Source: Gluconobacter cerinus (lineage in GTDB: Bacteria; Pseudomonadota; Alphaproteobacteria; Acetobacterales; Acetobacteraceae). Taken from it: 64,000 nucleotides of DNA. The stretch spans positions 558,001-622,000 of the forward strand of contig NZ_BEWM01000002.1 of NCBI RefSeq assembly GCF_002723935.1, written 5' to 3'. The number at the start of each line of letters is the position of its first letter. Position 1 is the stretch's first letter. The position numbers were made by a program, and so were the translations under genes. A model generated the notes under the pieces. That model saw only the letters and a program-made list of their open reading frames with translations, was not told the origin of the DNA and ran no database searches. This document shows, piece by piece, positions 34,088-43,597 of the stretch.

Positions 34088-34996
34088 TTACTTATTGAGA
34101 TCCATATTATGGATGAAGAAATCCACAACTTCTGAAACCAGTTTCTTCGAATCTTGCCGCCAGTAAACCCCTACGTTGAGGGTAATATCGGAAAGGTCCT
34201 CGATGTTTTTATTTTCTTCAAATTTGTATTTTACTGATTTTAAATAGGATATCGTAGACATTCCTATGGTCTCAGGATTGTCTATCAAGCTGGATGCACC
34301 AATGATTGAATTTAGTTCAATCAGGTTTTTCGGTGTTTTTAAGCCATTATATTCGAGAATAGAGTCGAATCTATCGCGCATAGCTGTTCCACGAATGGGT
34401 AGAACCCATACTTTTGATTGAAAGCTATCCCAGTTTCTAACTATCTCTTTCATTGAATAGGCGCGATCTTTATCGATAATAACACATTTATCTTGGATGA
34501 GATATTTATAGTTAATCCTATCATCTATTATGTCATTATAAGCACTGGCAAAGATTATATCTGTTCTTCCCTTCAGAAGAGAGGAAAATAGATGCTCTCT
34601 TGACCCATAATTTACTGTAAAATTTACATTTTTAGATGAAACTATAGACAAGATACATTTCATCATCTCTGAAATAATAGAGTTTGATTGAAATGATATA
34701 TTCACATAGTTTTTTTCGTTATAGATATTATCTATATCAATAATCATCCTATCTATTTCTTTTTCAATTAAAATACTAGATTCTACAACACGTTTCGCAA
34801 TCTCATTGGGTATAAGTCCATGTATAGTTCTTGAGAAAAGTGTTTTTCCAATAATTTTTTCAAATTCTATGCACGTTTTGGATATTGCGGCGGGGGTTAA
34901 AGACATAACTTCGGATGTTTTTTTTAAGTTTTGTATTTTATAAATATGTTTTATTACGTTTAAATGACGAATTTTAATGTTGGATTTTCTATTCAT
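34088..34996 (-). CDS. LysR-family regulator, AT-rich orphan
   Basis: 302 residues. N-terminal helix-turn-helix (HLNVIKHIYKIQNLKKTSEVMSLTPAAISK) and a LysR effector domain. It is extremely Lys/Ile/Asn-rich and its codons are AT-rich, unlike the adjacent alpha-E gene. It has no obvious target gene: upstream lies about 480 bases of AT-rich DNA, then a decayed integrase. It may be cargo left from an earlier integrated element. Confidence 0.78.
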   Translation of the reverse strand: MNRKSNIKIRHLNVIKHIYKIQNLKKTSEVMSLTPAAISKTCIEFEKIIGKTLFSRTIHGLIPNEIAKRVVESSILIEKEIDRMIIDIDNIYNEKNYVNISFQSNSIISEMMKCILSIVSSKNVNFTVNYGSREHLFSSLLKGRTDIIFASAYNDIIDDRINYKYLIQDKCVIIDKDRAYSMKEIVRNWDSFQSKVWVLPIRGTAMRDRFDSILEYNGLKTPKNLIELNSIIGASSLIDNPETIGMSTISYLKSVKYKFEENKNIEDLSDITLNVGVYWRQDSKKLVSEVVDFFIHNMDLNK

Positions 34997-35478
34997 TTAA
35001 ATTCTTCCCACGAATTTTAAGAATTATTGAATATTTACCACGTGCTATCGAGTGGATTGCTTTGTTTTTCTAGGCTCATTCTTTGTTGCAATAAGAAATA
35101 TTCATCTCTTTTTCTGGGGCGCTTTCTTATTTCGTGGACGAAGATCAATAGCATTTCTTAAAAGTGTGGATATCAACTTTTTTTTGACATACAAAAGATT
35201 ATCTATTTTTTCGGATTTTTAACTAATTTTACCGATTGAGAAAAATGTAGAATTAAAATGGATAAATATAATATTTCGAAAATATCATATGTATTTTAAT
35301 AATTGTATTTGATTTAAGGTATACTTATTTATGTGTTTTAATTTTCATTAAAAAATATGTTCGATTTTAAAATTTACAATTAATTAAATTAAAAATAAAA
35401 CTATTCCGTAAACTTAGTTTCTCTTGGTTTTGACTTTTCAGAAGAATGATGCATTCGAAAAACCTTTGATGAGTACCC
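34997..35478. other. AT-rich intergenic region without a gene
   Basis: About 480 bases. The stretch 35030-35430 consists almost only of A and T runs, unlike anything else in the window. I see no coding frame, RNA gene or clear repeat. It could hold the promoter of the AT-rich LysR gene and resembles DNA targeted by xenogeneic silencing proteins. Confidence 0.6.
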
Positions 35479-36012
35479 TTACTTTTTTAACTCAGGGTCA
35501 CTCGCAGTGGGGGAAGGACCGGACAAGCCATGTCCAGTGCGGCTCGCAGATTTTCCCAGCTTGTGAATGATGTCGGTCAGAGCACTGATTTCGAGAGCAA
35601 TCTTCTCAAGCACGCTGGAAACCCGCTGATGGTCTTCCATTCTTGCCAGAAGTGCTCGGCGTTCATGGTTTTGTAGCAGGACTTCAGAGCCTGAATCTCA
35701 CTGTCGTAGGTCTGGACAATGGACTGGAACAGGTCCTGCTGGACAGGATGCAGGTCAGATGTGGCTAGGAGCCTCCTGAAAGGTCTCAACCGCTTTGTTG
35801 AGCGAGGATGTTTCTTCCGATGAAGACATGGCCAGACTGATGCACTCGAAAAGCTGAGAGGTCAGTCCATACATGGCACAGGCACGGGTTCTGGCAAGAT
35901 TTCTGTTGAGGGTCTCCAGGGAGTGCCAGATTTCCCGTTTTCCCAGAACAGGCCGAAAACGAACGGGAATCCCGCGTCTGAAATGGAAACCGGATTGCAG
36001 ACGAATCAGCAC
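35479..36012 (-). pseudogene. Decayed integrase N-terminal remnant
   Basis: The first 85 codons (from the ATG at 36012) resemble the start of the intact integrase at 44075-45817: both share HFRR, a P.RP.LGK core and EIW.SL, then the helix with an RACAMYGLTSQLFECI-like pattern. The frame then breaks. Two further open segments continue in other frames, ending with DPELKK and a TAA at 35479. No catalytic domain remains. It lies 91 bases left of the att-like repeat, almost the same distance as the intact integrase from the tRNA. Confidence 0.7.
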
Positions 36013-36102
36013 AACAGGGTTCGTTTTGTAGAAGCCCCTTGTAGAAGAACGGGGGCTCCGGGTTGCTGAAAACCCTAAAAGATTTTTGTTTTCAATAACT
36101 TA

Positions 36103-36128
36103 TATGTGGTACGAGCTGCGGGACTCGA
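36103..36128. repeat. attL-like copy of the tRNA-Leu 3' end
   Basis: 26 bases (tatgtggt-A-cgagctgcgggactcga) identical at 25 positions to 45907-45932, which is the 3' end of tRNA-Leu plus four flanking bases. The rest of the tRNA is absent here. This is the expected scar of site-specific integration and marks the left end of the element. Confidence 0.8.
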
Positions 36129-36608
36129 CCTGCTCCTCAACATTTTTGGGGTGTTGGGAGTGTCTCAATTTCAGCAGAAAACTGCGGATATGATGCTCTT
36201 CTCAGTGAACATTATGGAGAACAGGTTTGGAGAAAAACTGAGGCTAGTCAAGGGTTCTGTGGTGGTGGCCATATTGGCGTGAAGGAAGATGCGGCTAATT
36301 TTGAAATCGTTCCGGGGTACTGCGGGTCGCTCCGGGTTTGTGTATGTGATAATCGGTCATGTCGGGTGGTGGATAGATTTTTTCAATCAATCACAAATTA
36401 TAGATAAAACGATTGATAGACACTTTGGATATCGATCATGCGTCAAGATGGCAGAATAACACCGTCGCATTGTAATTTTTTTAGAGCCAACAGCCATTCT
36501 CTCCTGATTCCGTCATGCAGAAGAAAAACGTGTAAATTTTGTCTTGCAAGCCTGGATTTCTATACACAAACCAGGCAAAAAGCATGAGAAGTCATGGAAA
36601 GCGTTTAA
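36129..36608. other. Non-coding left end of the integrated element
   Basis: About 480 bases between the att copy and the methyltransferase gene. One plus-strand frame stays open for about 100 codons but has no start codon or ribosome site. I found no control gene for the restriction system and no RNA gene here. It probably contains the methyltransferase promoter. Confidence 0.5.
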
Positions 36609-37991
36609 ATGCCCACACTCTCTCCTCCGAAGCTCTCGATGGTCGATCTGTTCGCCGGTTGCGGCGGACTATCGCTTGGCATGGAGAATGCTGGTTTCAC
36701 TCCAGTATTTGTCAATGAGCTAAACAAGGATGCACTAGCAACTTATCTTGCCAACCGACACCACGATGTCGGGGGCAAACCATTCGCAGACCAAAAACAT
36801 CTACACTGCAATGATGCTAATGACTTGCAAGGTGACAGACTGGAGCGGATGGTCTCAGATTTATCAGCCCTTGGGATTGAATTTCCTACGTTGATCGAAA
36901 CACAATCTAATTCAAAGCCTCGAGTAGAACGAGGAACTTTAGATTTATTAGCTGGAGGACCGCCTTGCCAAGGGTATTCGGGGATTGGTCATCGTCGCTC
37001 GTATTCGGTCGATAAAAAGGACCTGCCATCGAATCAGCTATACGGCCGAATGGCTCAAATTATTCGTCGTTTACGTCCCCGTATCTTCCTGTTTGAAAAT
37101 GTCCGTGGCTTGCTTAATTCTAAGTGGACACGGGAAGGAAATGAATTAATTTGGCCAGACGTTCTAAGAGAATTCCAAGATATTCCAGGTTATCAGGTTC
37201 GCTTCACTCTGGTACGCGCTTCCGATTATGGTGTTCCACAGAATCGCCCCCGAGTCCTGCTAGTAGGGATAAGGGATGACATCGTTGAGAAAAGTTTTTC
37301 CGTAGATCTCGGGGGGGATCAATTAGATGCTGTGCAGTGTGGTTTTTTGCCAAAACCAAACCCGTCAGAGGCGCCTGATTTAGAAGAGCTCCTGAGCGAC
37401 CTCGTCGATCTTGACGCGCAACATCGCCTTGAAACACAGGACTTCAAAAGTAGTAAGTTTCAAACGACTGAGTATCCAAGACCTCCGCAAACTGCAATTC
37501 AACAGAAGTTGCGTCAGCCTCCGCCAGTTCATGAAGAGCGGTCTAACCAACTCACCGACCACGAATACTCAAAACATGCGCTGCGGATCGTGCAAAAGTT
37601 TAAGCACATGATCGAGCACGGTGAGATCCCTGCGCACGCACGTACAAAAAAGTTCGCGCAAAAAGTTCTTCCAGCAACATGGGGAAACGGCCGCCCAACG
37701 ATAACAGCAACATCTATGCCGGACGATTATGTACATTACTCTCAATCGCGCGTACTAACAGTTCGAGAATGGGCTAGATTACAGCTTTTCCCGGATTGGT
37801 ACAGATTTGAGGGAAAGCGAACTACCGGTGGCATTAGACGCGCTGGCAACCCCAGAGAAGGCCTCTTTGACCGTGAAGTCCCCAAGTATACCCAAATTGG
37901 GAATGCTGTACCTGTCGGGCTCGCGGAGCGTGTTGGAAATAACTTTAAATATATTATTGAAGGCGCATTGAATAATGTTAGAAAAAAGTGA
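36609..37991 (+). CDS. DNA cytosine C5-methyltransferase of a type II R-M system
   Basis: 460 residues. Motifs in order: I DLFAGCGG (13-20), IV GGPPCQGYSG with the catalytic Cys120, VI FENVRG (162-167), VIII PQNRPRVLLVGIR, and X in YTQIGNAVPVGLAE. It methylates cytosine C5 to protect host DNA from the endonuclease encoded next. The recognition sequence is not readable from sequence. The gene overlaps the endonuclease gene by 17 bases. It has lower GC than the core genes and lies on the mobile element. Confidence 0.93.
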   Translation: MPTLSPPKLSMVDLFAGCGGLSLGMENAGFTPVFVNELNKDALATYLANRHHDVGGKPFADQKHLHCNDANDLQGDRLERMVSDLSALGIEFPTLIETQSNSKPRVERGTLDLLAGGPPCQGYSGIGHRRSYSVDKKDLPSNQLYGRMAQIIRRLRPRIFLFENVRGLLNSKWTREGNELIWPDVLREFQDIPGYQVRFTLVRASDYGVPQNRPRVLLVGIRDDIVEKSFSVDLGGDQLDAVQCGFLPKPNPSEAPDLEELLSDLVDLDAQHRLETQDFKSSKFQTTEYPRPPQTAIQQKLRQPPPVHEERSNQLTDHEYSKHALRIVQKFKHMIEHGEIPAHARTKKFAQKVLPATWGNGRPTITATSMPDDYVHYSQSRVLTVREWARLQLFPDWYRFEGKRTTGGIRRAGNPREGLFDREVPKYTQIGNAVPVGLAERVGNNFKYIIEGALNNVRKK

Positions 37992-39171
37992 TTTTTCTAT
38001 AGTAAAAGCGCTAGAGATTTTAGGGAAAATTGGCGTTGAATCTGCCTTGTTAGTCCCAACCAAGACAGGATTAGAAAAATCAATATTTGATGCGACTGAT
38101 AATTTACGCCAATATCTGTCGAATCTCCAATACCATGATTTTAGGCAGCAGGGGCAAGGTCAAGGCTGCAAGATACAGCGCGAAGCTTTTCTAGTAAGAG
38201 CGAATTCGCTCGAGAAGACCACAGTTTCAATGTATCGCCCAGAAACTAAAAGAGGTGACCCAAGGATTTGGCTTGGGCATTCTGTGCGATCATACGCGGC
38301 GGCTTATAATCTTCTAGCTATCGTTGTTTTAGACAGCGTCATGTACATTCTGAATATGAGTGATCGTGCTGTCCGGTCCTCTTTTACTAATGACGATTCG
38401 CCTTTCAGAAAAATTGTCGACCAATATACTTCGCCCTCCTCTGTGGCCAGAGAGCTTCTCGGGCTGCTGCGGGGTATTTCGCAACAAGGATTTGTAAAGA
38501 CGCTGAGGTCTGGGGATACTGGAGTTGGCTATACGCTAGAGACCCTACTCGGCATTTCTGCGAACTCGCGTAAGGCACCGGATTTCAAAGGAATAGAAAT
38601 TAAGGCGAAACGTAGCAGAGCGGGCTCAGGAGTTAATCGCTCTACTCTTTTTTCTAAAGCTCCCAATTGGAAACTTAGCCCTATTGGCAATGCTAAAAAC
38701 CTCCTAGTCATGCGAGGTTATGATGACAAAAATGGCCGTCGTTCTCTGTATCATACACTCGATGCAGCAGAGCCAAACTCATTGGGATTAACCCTTGAAA
38801 TTGATCCAGAGTGCGATTGGCTAAAACAAGTTTATGTCGACCCTTCAAGTGGGGCACGTGTGCACGACGTTACTTGGGAGATTCCGATTCTAAAAAATGA
38901 CTTAGCTGCTAAGCATCAAGAGACTTTTTGGGTAAAAGCAGCTTGCCGGGGCCGAGGAAACATGGAAGCGTTTCATTACGTCGAAGTTCAGCATACCCAA
39001 AAAGCTATGACTGCAAATCTGCCAGCTTTAATCGAAGCTGGGGTTCTTACGGTTGATTATGCCCTTCATTATAATGGCACTAGAGCTCGAGATCACGGTT
39101 ATTTATTTAAAATTCGTCCTGATAGCCTTGGAGCATTATTCCCCCCGCCGCGTATTCACGCTTTGTTGTAA
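37975..39171 (+). CDS. MvaI/BcnI-family type II restriction endonuclease
   Basis: 398 residues. The C-terminal half carries the family active site: Glu189 (TLETLLGI), Asp203, Glu208 and Lys210 (APDFKGIEIKAK), then a conserved WVKAACRGRG and HYVEVQHTQKAM region. The N-terminal 180 residues are unrecognised and may bind DNA or regulate. Known MvaI and BcnI cut CC(W/S)GG as monomers with N4-cytosine methylases, whereas here the partner is a C5-methyltransferase. Start overlaps the methyltransferase 3' end, so translation is coupled. Confidence 0.82.
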   Translation: MLEKSDFSIVKALEILGKIGVESALLVPTKTGLEKSIFDATDNLRQYLSNLQYHDFRQQGQGQGCKIQREAFLVRANSLEKTTVSMYRPETKRGDPRIWLGHSVRSYAAAYNLLAIVVLDSVMYILNMSDRAVRSSFTNDDSPFRKIVDQYTSPSSVARELLGLLRGISQQGFVKTLRSGDTGVGYTLETLLGISANSRKAPDFKGIEIKAKRSRAGSGVNRSTLFSKAPNWKLSPIGNAKNLLVMRGYDDKNGRRSLYHTLDAAEPNSLGLTLEIDPECDWLKQVYVDPSSGARVHDVTWEIPILKNDLAAKHQETFWVKAACRGRGNMEAFHYVEVQHTQKAMTANLPALIEAGVLTVDYALHYNGTRARDHGYLFKIRPDSLGALFPPPRIHALL

Positions 39172-39279
39172 ATGACAATATAAGAGATTTAGAAATATTC
39201 TTTTTCATTTGCTTTGGAAGCATAAAATATTAATACGCACTAAACTTGTCTAAAAAGGGATTTTTACTCCCCCCTAAAA

Positions 39280-39795
39280 TTAGGAGGCAAGCTCATCAAT
39301 CAACGACTCTTCATTTCCTCCGTATATAATGCTTCCTAACTCGTCTATAAGCTCTAAAGATATTGCCAGTCTATATCGCATGCTTCTTAACGTAACATTT
39401 GTTGTATTTGCTTCTTTCCCATGCGCAATATCATTCCGACTGGCTATCAAAGAATTTATTTCACTTTTATAATTATCTTTACTTTCAAGCCACCTATTGA
39501 ATTTCTCAGACCAGCTCAAATCAAAAGATCTAAGAATAAAATCAATATTACTTATTTTCATATTGCGTGATTCTGGCCAGGTGTCTGAGATATATTTATC
39601 TAGGCGCGATATTTCATGTGATGAAACGAATTCGAGAAGGATTTCTTTGAATGATTGTTCGATATATCCTGATATCAAGACACTTACGTATTTTGCCCAG
39701 TCGGCTTGTTCTTCTGGATCAGAAGGACTTTTTCGGGCCAACGCTTCAAGGCGTGCACGGTAGCTATGGCGCAATGCATTTGAAGATATACTCAT
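39280..39795 (-). CDS. HEPN-domain nuclease candidate (MAE_28990/MAE_18760-like)
   Basis: 171 residues from the ATG that overlaps the DUF262 stop (ATGA). All helical. The HEPN catalytic motif R-x4-6-H appears as SRNDIAHG (Arg120, His125), preceded by EINSLIA. N-terminal ALRHSYRARLEALAR and SGYIEQSFKEIL match the MAE_28990-type family as I remember it. HEPN proteins of this type are usually metal-independent RNases used in toxin or abortive defence. Tight coupling suggests the DUF262 protein senses or controls it. Convergent with the endonuclease gene. Confidence 0.72.
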   Translation of the reverse strand: MSISSNALRHSYRARLEALARKSPSDPEEQADWAKYVSVLISGYIEQSFKEILLEFVSSHEISRLDKYISDTWPESRNMKISNIDFILRSFDLSWSEKFNRWLESKDNYKSEINSLIASRNDIAHGKEANTTNVTLRSMRYRLAISLELIDELGSIIYGGNEESLIDELAS

Positions 39796-41003
39796 TTTTT
39801 TAAGAATTCTTCCAAAGAAACCCGAAGACGCACTGAAACACGATTGGTATCGTTTGTGAATTTGTCTACAGACCACAAATAACCTTTTTGATTATCTGGA
39901 ATACTTGAAATTTCTTCGCCTTTATCATCTAGCCCTCGCGTGTCCTTGTGAAGATTTTGCAATTTTTCTTTAATAGATTGCTTCCCGAGTATTTCTTTTG
40001 CTTGATCTGTGGCTTCTTGAATATCCTTATAAATTTTGTCACCTAAAATTGACATTAAGGATACAACAAGAGCATCAAAACGGGTTATTATGAAAGTTCC
40101 ACCAGTCTTTAATGCAGAATCTCCTAAGCTTTCTCTAATCATACTCACTGATGATTTAAAAATAATTTCAATATTTCTACATTCTTCTTGTGGAATATTC
40201 CTATTATCGCTTATAAATGCGTCTAAAAATTTTGGCATACTTGCTTTATAGTTCGATCCGTTTTTATAAAGAGCAATCGCTCTTAGTATGGCCTCTTGGT
40301 CTTTCATGCGACTATGAACGTTACCAAATAGAGCTCGCCAATCTTCGTAATTGTTAATGTTTTGTATCGTTGTTAAAAGATTACCGTGGAAAATGCTTGC
40401 CCTTACTTCCTGAGAAGTTAGAGCTTTTCCACTCGTGTTTAACCTCTTAAATATTTGAATAATGGCTGCGTTGTATTCTTTTCCAAGTTCTTTATCGTCG
40501 TGTTTTGGGTTTGGTTTAATTACTACGGCATGAATTACTGCATCGGATAGCGTACGCTCATCGGATTGGTCTATAATTTTTGCTCTTTTATTGTAAGTAT
40601 CTCTGCGCTTACTGTGGTATTTATTTTTTAAATCTTGGGGTATATCCACTCCAGAGAGAGAAAACTCTCCATTTAAATAGGATTGAAGCGTTTTAAGTCT
40701 TTGCTGGCCATCGATAATATTTAACTTGCTTGTCTCAGAATCTTTCGCGAGAAATATTGTTGGAACGGGCAGCCCAAGAATAAGAGATTCGATGAAACGT
40801 GATTTTTCAGCATTGGACCAAACAAAGCCCCGTTGAAATCCAGGTACGTAGATATCCTCGCGGTTAAGGCGTTTCACGAGACCTTCTACATCTACATCCC
40901 AGCCATAGCTGCTTACCTCGAAACGATAACCGTTCTCTGTTTCTGCCTCACTATTATCGTCTTTAATTTCTGTGTCTTCAATGTAATCTCTGTCATTGTG
41001 CAT
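39792..41003 (-). CDS. DUF262-domain protein (GmrSD-like sensor/NTPase half)
   Basis: 403 residues. The ParB-like DUF262 core is clear: YVPGFQRGFVWS (52-63), IESLILGLPVPTIFL and the hallmark DGQQR (98-102). GmrSD-type enzymes continue into a DUF1524 HNH nuclease, but no HxxP-type nuclease is visible here; the C-terminus ends in a short charged tail. The nuclease role may be taken by the HEPN protein encoded directly behind. AT-rich promoter region upstream (41004-41106). Likely anti-phage or anti-plasmid module on the element. Confidence 0.82.
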   Translation of the reverse strand: MHNDRDYIEDTEIKDDNSEAETENGYRFEVSSYGWDVDVEGLVKRLNREDIYVPGFQRGFVWSNAEKSRFIESLILGLPVPTIFLAKDSETSKLNIIDGQQRLKTLQSYLNGEFSLSGVDIPQDLKNKYHSKRRDTYNKRAKIIDQSDERTLSDAVIHAVVIKPNPKHDDKELGKEYNAAIIQIFKRLNTSGKALTSQEVRASIFHGNLLTTIQNINNYEDWRALFGNVHSRMKDQEAILRAIALYKNGSNYKASMPKFLDAFISDNRNIPQEECRNIEIIFKSSVSMIRESLGDSALKTGGTFIITRFDALVVSLMSILGDKIYKDIQEATDQAKEILGKQSIKEKLQNLHKDTRGLDDKGEEISSIPDNQKGYLWSVDKFTNDTNRVSVRLRVSLEEFLKK

Positions 41004-41114
41004 TTTTGATAATCCAAAATCTCATAAAAGACTCTTGAAAAGAAATATCATATTGTTGCAGATTAAGTAAATAATTAATTTGATATTATTTTCGTTAAAT
41101 GCGTCCTATGTCGC

Positions 41115-41354
41115 GGTCAGGTTGAGAAGATGAACCGAACAATCAAGGAGGCAACCGTCAAGCGCTTCCATTACGACAGCCATGGGCAGTTAAGGACGCA
41201 CCTCAGCGATTTCATGGCAGCCTATAACTTCGGGCGAAGACTCAAGACCGTGAACGGCCTTACCCCTTACGAAGGCGTCTGCAAAATATGGACTTCAGAG
41301 CCAGAAAGATTCATCATCAATCTAACCCACCAAAACCCAGAGCCAAACAATTAG
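41115..41354 (+). pseudogene. IS481-family transposase C-terminal fragment
   Basis: About 79 codons beginning at GQVEKMNRTIKEATVKRFHY and continuing through AAYNFGRRLKTVNGLTPYE and KIWTSEPERF, the usual C-terminus of IS481 transposases including the last part of the DDE domain. The N-terminal two thirds and both inverted repeats are missing. It separates the defence genes from the mobilisation genes and suggests past rearrangement inside the element. Confidence 0.85.
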
Positions 41355-41365
41355 AATACCTCGGG

Positions 41366-43114
41366 CTACGAGGAAGGCGCAGGAGAGAGCCTTTGAGAAA
41401 TTTTCGGCGGATGGAGCACAATTCCCCCTCCATTTCGAGCCTGTTCTAGCTCTTTGAGCGCTGCTTGCAAGTCGCCTCTCCTTTTATGTGCTACGATGAA
41501 GGCTTTGATCTCCTTCGATACCGAAGCAGGCGGTTGCCACACATCGCGCAGTCGCTCCATCCGCTGCTCTGCGGCCTCTCGCGCAACATGATGATCCGCA
41601 TACCAGTCCAAGATGATTTTACGCCGCTTTTGTTCTGCCTCCCGTGCGTATTCTTTCAGAAGACTCCGACATTTGTCCTTATCTACCAAGACGGCCAGCA
41701 TTTTATGACGTGTATGAAGAACAGCACGTCTTGCCTGTTCTCGCTCGTCGGGAACAGGTAGCTCCAGTGCAGCTGGTGGACGCGTCGTTAAGCCGAGACG
41801 GTAGAGAATATATTCGAGGAGATAGCGCAGGATCTCCCCTAGATTAGCTGCGGCCTGCCGTAGTTGTTCTTCATCTTGCGAGAGACGTTTTTTCTGGAAG
41901 ACCTGCCATCGCAGTGCGCGTGCTTCCTTCAGGCGTTCTCGGGCTGCTACAAATTCTTGACCTGCTGTGTTCAGCTTGCGGCGTAACGTGGCGATATCTT
42001 GCATCAAAAGATCGGCCTGTTCGTCGACCGATAGAAACCTCTTGTTTTCCAGCAGATGCTTTTTCTTCAAGATCTCCTGAGAAGCTCTGAAGTCTTTCTG
42101 CCAGTCCTCGAGATAACGACGGAAGCCGTCGGGCAAACGAGCCGGCTCAGCCCAGGACAAGATTTTAGGCGTATGACCTGTACGCTTCAGCGGGACGATC
42201 TGTGCATCCTCTGGGGGAGAAGAGGGTTCAGGCGTTTTTGCCGCTTTGGATGGAGACGAGAGCTTTAAGGGTTTTCTTCTGTTCTTTGCCGTTAAGCCTT
42301 CTTTCTCCAAAAACTCCCGGAAGTCCTTCATCCTGACTTTTGTCAGCCGTGTGAATGACCCGATCAGCATACCATCTTGGGTTTCAATGATATGGGCATC
42401 CCGACGTCTGTCTGTACGATCCCCCGATCTCATGTGCCAGTTTCTGGTGGCCAAGAGCTGGCGAAAGGCTGTCAGGTTATTGTCTGAGGCTTGCCAGAAG
42501 CTCAGGATTTCCTGTCTGGCCGTCGGGAGGTCAAAATCTTGCCGCTCGGTGATTCTCCGAGCTTGCGATGTATAGGCTGCAACCGGACGAGCAAACCTGT
42601 CTTCAGGCGCAAGGGCTGCAATTCTGTCAGCAGCATCGTGGTTGCCATCTGCCCTCAGCGCCTTTGCGATAGCGTGATCATGCCGTCCGGGAACGAGGGA
42701 GTGGCCTAATCGCAACTCTTCAAGCCGGGCAATTTTCTCAAGCCGTTGCCAAGAAAATCGGCTGCTCAGCACATGATCCTCCTGCCATTCCGGCAATAAG
42801 AGGTGGCCATGTGTGCTGCCATCTTTCTGATGGATGACGAGTGCCATGCGACTGGGATCAGCTGATAGCTCTGCACAGATGCGTTCCGCAAAAAACGCCA
42901 GCTGTTCATCCGTCATAGGCTCTGCGGGATTGAAGGCAATATGTCGCAGGCCATAGCGGATACCTTCACGCCGTGCCTCTTTCATCCAATCCTTTAAGAG
43001 ATAGTCACTTCCCGACAAAACGCGGATGGCTTCATTCTTGGGACCGGACAGAACATGTCGGGAGACGGACTTATAGCCGCTCGCCGTCCGAATGCGTGTC
43101 TCTTGCACAATCAT
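41366..43114 (-). CDS. Relaxase/mobilization nuclease
   Basis: 582 residues. The metal-binding motif of relaxases is visible as His95-x6-His102-x-His104 (IHQKDGSTHGHLLLPE). A tyrosine near the N-terminus (Tyr14 in ASGYKSVSRH) is a candidate for the nicking residue. The C-terminal 300 residues are charged and helical with coiled-coil character. It should nick at oriT and lead transfer of the element. No type IV secretion genes are present, so the element would be mobilizable only with a helper. It starts 21 bases after the mobC-like gene. Confidence 0.82.
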   Translation of the reverse strand: MIVQETRIRTASGYKSVSRHVLSGPKNEAIRVLSGSDYLLKDWMKEARREGIRYGLRHIAFNPAEPMTDEQLAFFAERICAELSADPSRMALVIHQKDGSTHGHLLLPEWQEDHVLSSRFSWQRLEKIARLEELRLGHSLVPGRHDHAIAKALRADGNHDAADRIAALAPEDRFARPVAAYTSQARRITERQDFDLPTARQEILSFWQASDNNLTAFRQLLATRNWHMRSGDRTDRRRDAHIIETQDGMLIGSFTRLTKVRMKDFREFLEKEGLTAKNRRKPLKLSSPSKAAKTPEPSSPPEDAQIVPLKRTGHTPKILSWAEPARLPDGFRRYLEDWQKDFRASQEILKKKHLLENKRFLSVDEQADLLMQDIATLRRKLNTAGQEFVAARERLKEARALRWQVFQKKRLSQDEEQLRQAAANLGEILRYLLEYILYRLGLTTRPPAALELPVPDEREQARRAVLHTRHKMLAVLVDKDKCRSLLKEYAREAEQKRRKIILDWYADHHVAREAAEQRMERLRDVWQPPASVSKEIKAFIVAHKRRGDLQAALKELEQARNGGGIVLHPPKISQRLSPAPSS

Positions 43115-43135
43115 GGCGAGGCACCTGCATCGCTT

Positions 43136-43555
43136 TTAGTGCAGGACAGGGTCTGTCGTCTGTTCCGTGGTTTGGGAGAGAAAGCGTCGACGCCGTAGCA
43201 GAGGTAAAGAGCGTAGCAAGCTGTCGGTTCGGTCTTTGGTTATCTCAATGGCATCGAGAACATTACCGCAGCGAACAGCCTCTCCACAATGAGCAGCATG
43301 GGCTAGCTGATTAAGGTTGTTGCCGATGCGACTGAGCTCAAGGCGCAGGAGGCGCAGTTCAGGACCAAGCTCTGATTTCTGCTGTCCTGTCATCGCCTGC
43401 TCTTGCAGAAGAGACCGGACATAATGAGCTGTGGTCGCATGGCCATGTCGTCGGGCTGTTCTGGCCCATACGGCGAGTTCAGCCGGGTGGGCTCTGATGG
43501 AGAGGCGAGAACTACGAGGAGGCGACGCTTTTGGTCGGGAAGGCGTGCAAGGCAT
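43136..43555 (-). CDS. MobC-like relaxosome accessory protein
   Basis: 139 residues from the ATG with AAGGAT upstream. A ribbon-helix-helix-like N-terminal half (RLSIRAHPAELAVWARTARRHGHATTAHYVRSLL) and the MobC signature ELSRIGNNLNQLAHAAH. It would bind near oriT and help the relaxase. First gene of the mob operon, with a candidate oriT directly upstream. Confidence 0.8.
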   Translation of the reverse strand: MPCTPSRPKASPPRSSRLSIRAHPAELAVWARTARRHGHATTAHYVRSLLQEQAMTGQQKSELGPELRLLRLELSRIGNNLNQLAHAAHCGEAVRCGNVLDAIEITKDRTDSLLRSLPLLRRRRFLSQTTEQTTDPVLH

Positions 43556-43597
43556 GACTGTATCCTTTTTGGGGTCAACGGGGGAGGAATTCCCCCT

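Noticed and set aside
36160-36410. Plus-strand open frame of about 100 codons left of the methyltransferase gene, considered as a control protein
   Set aside because: No start codon or ribosome site, no helix-turn-helix pattern, and composition looks random.
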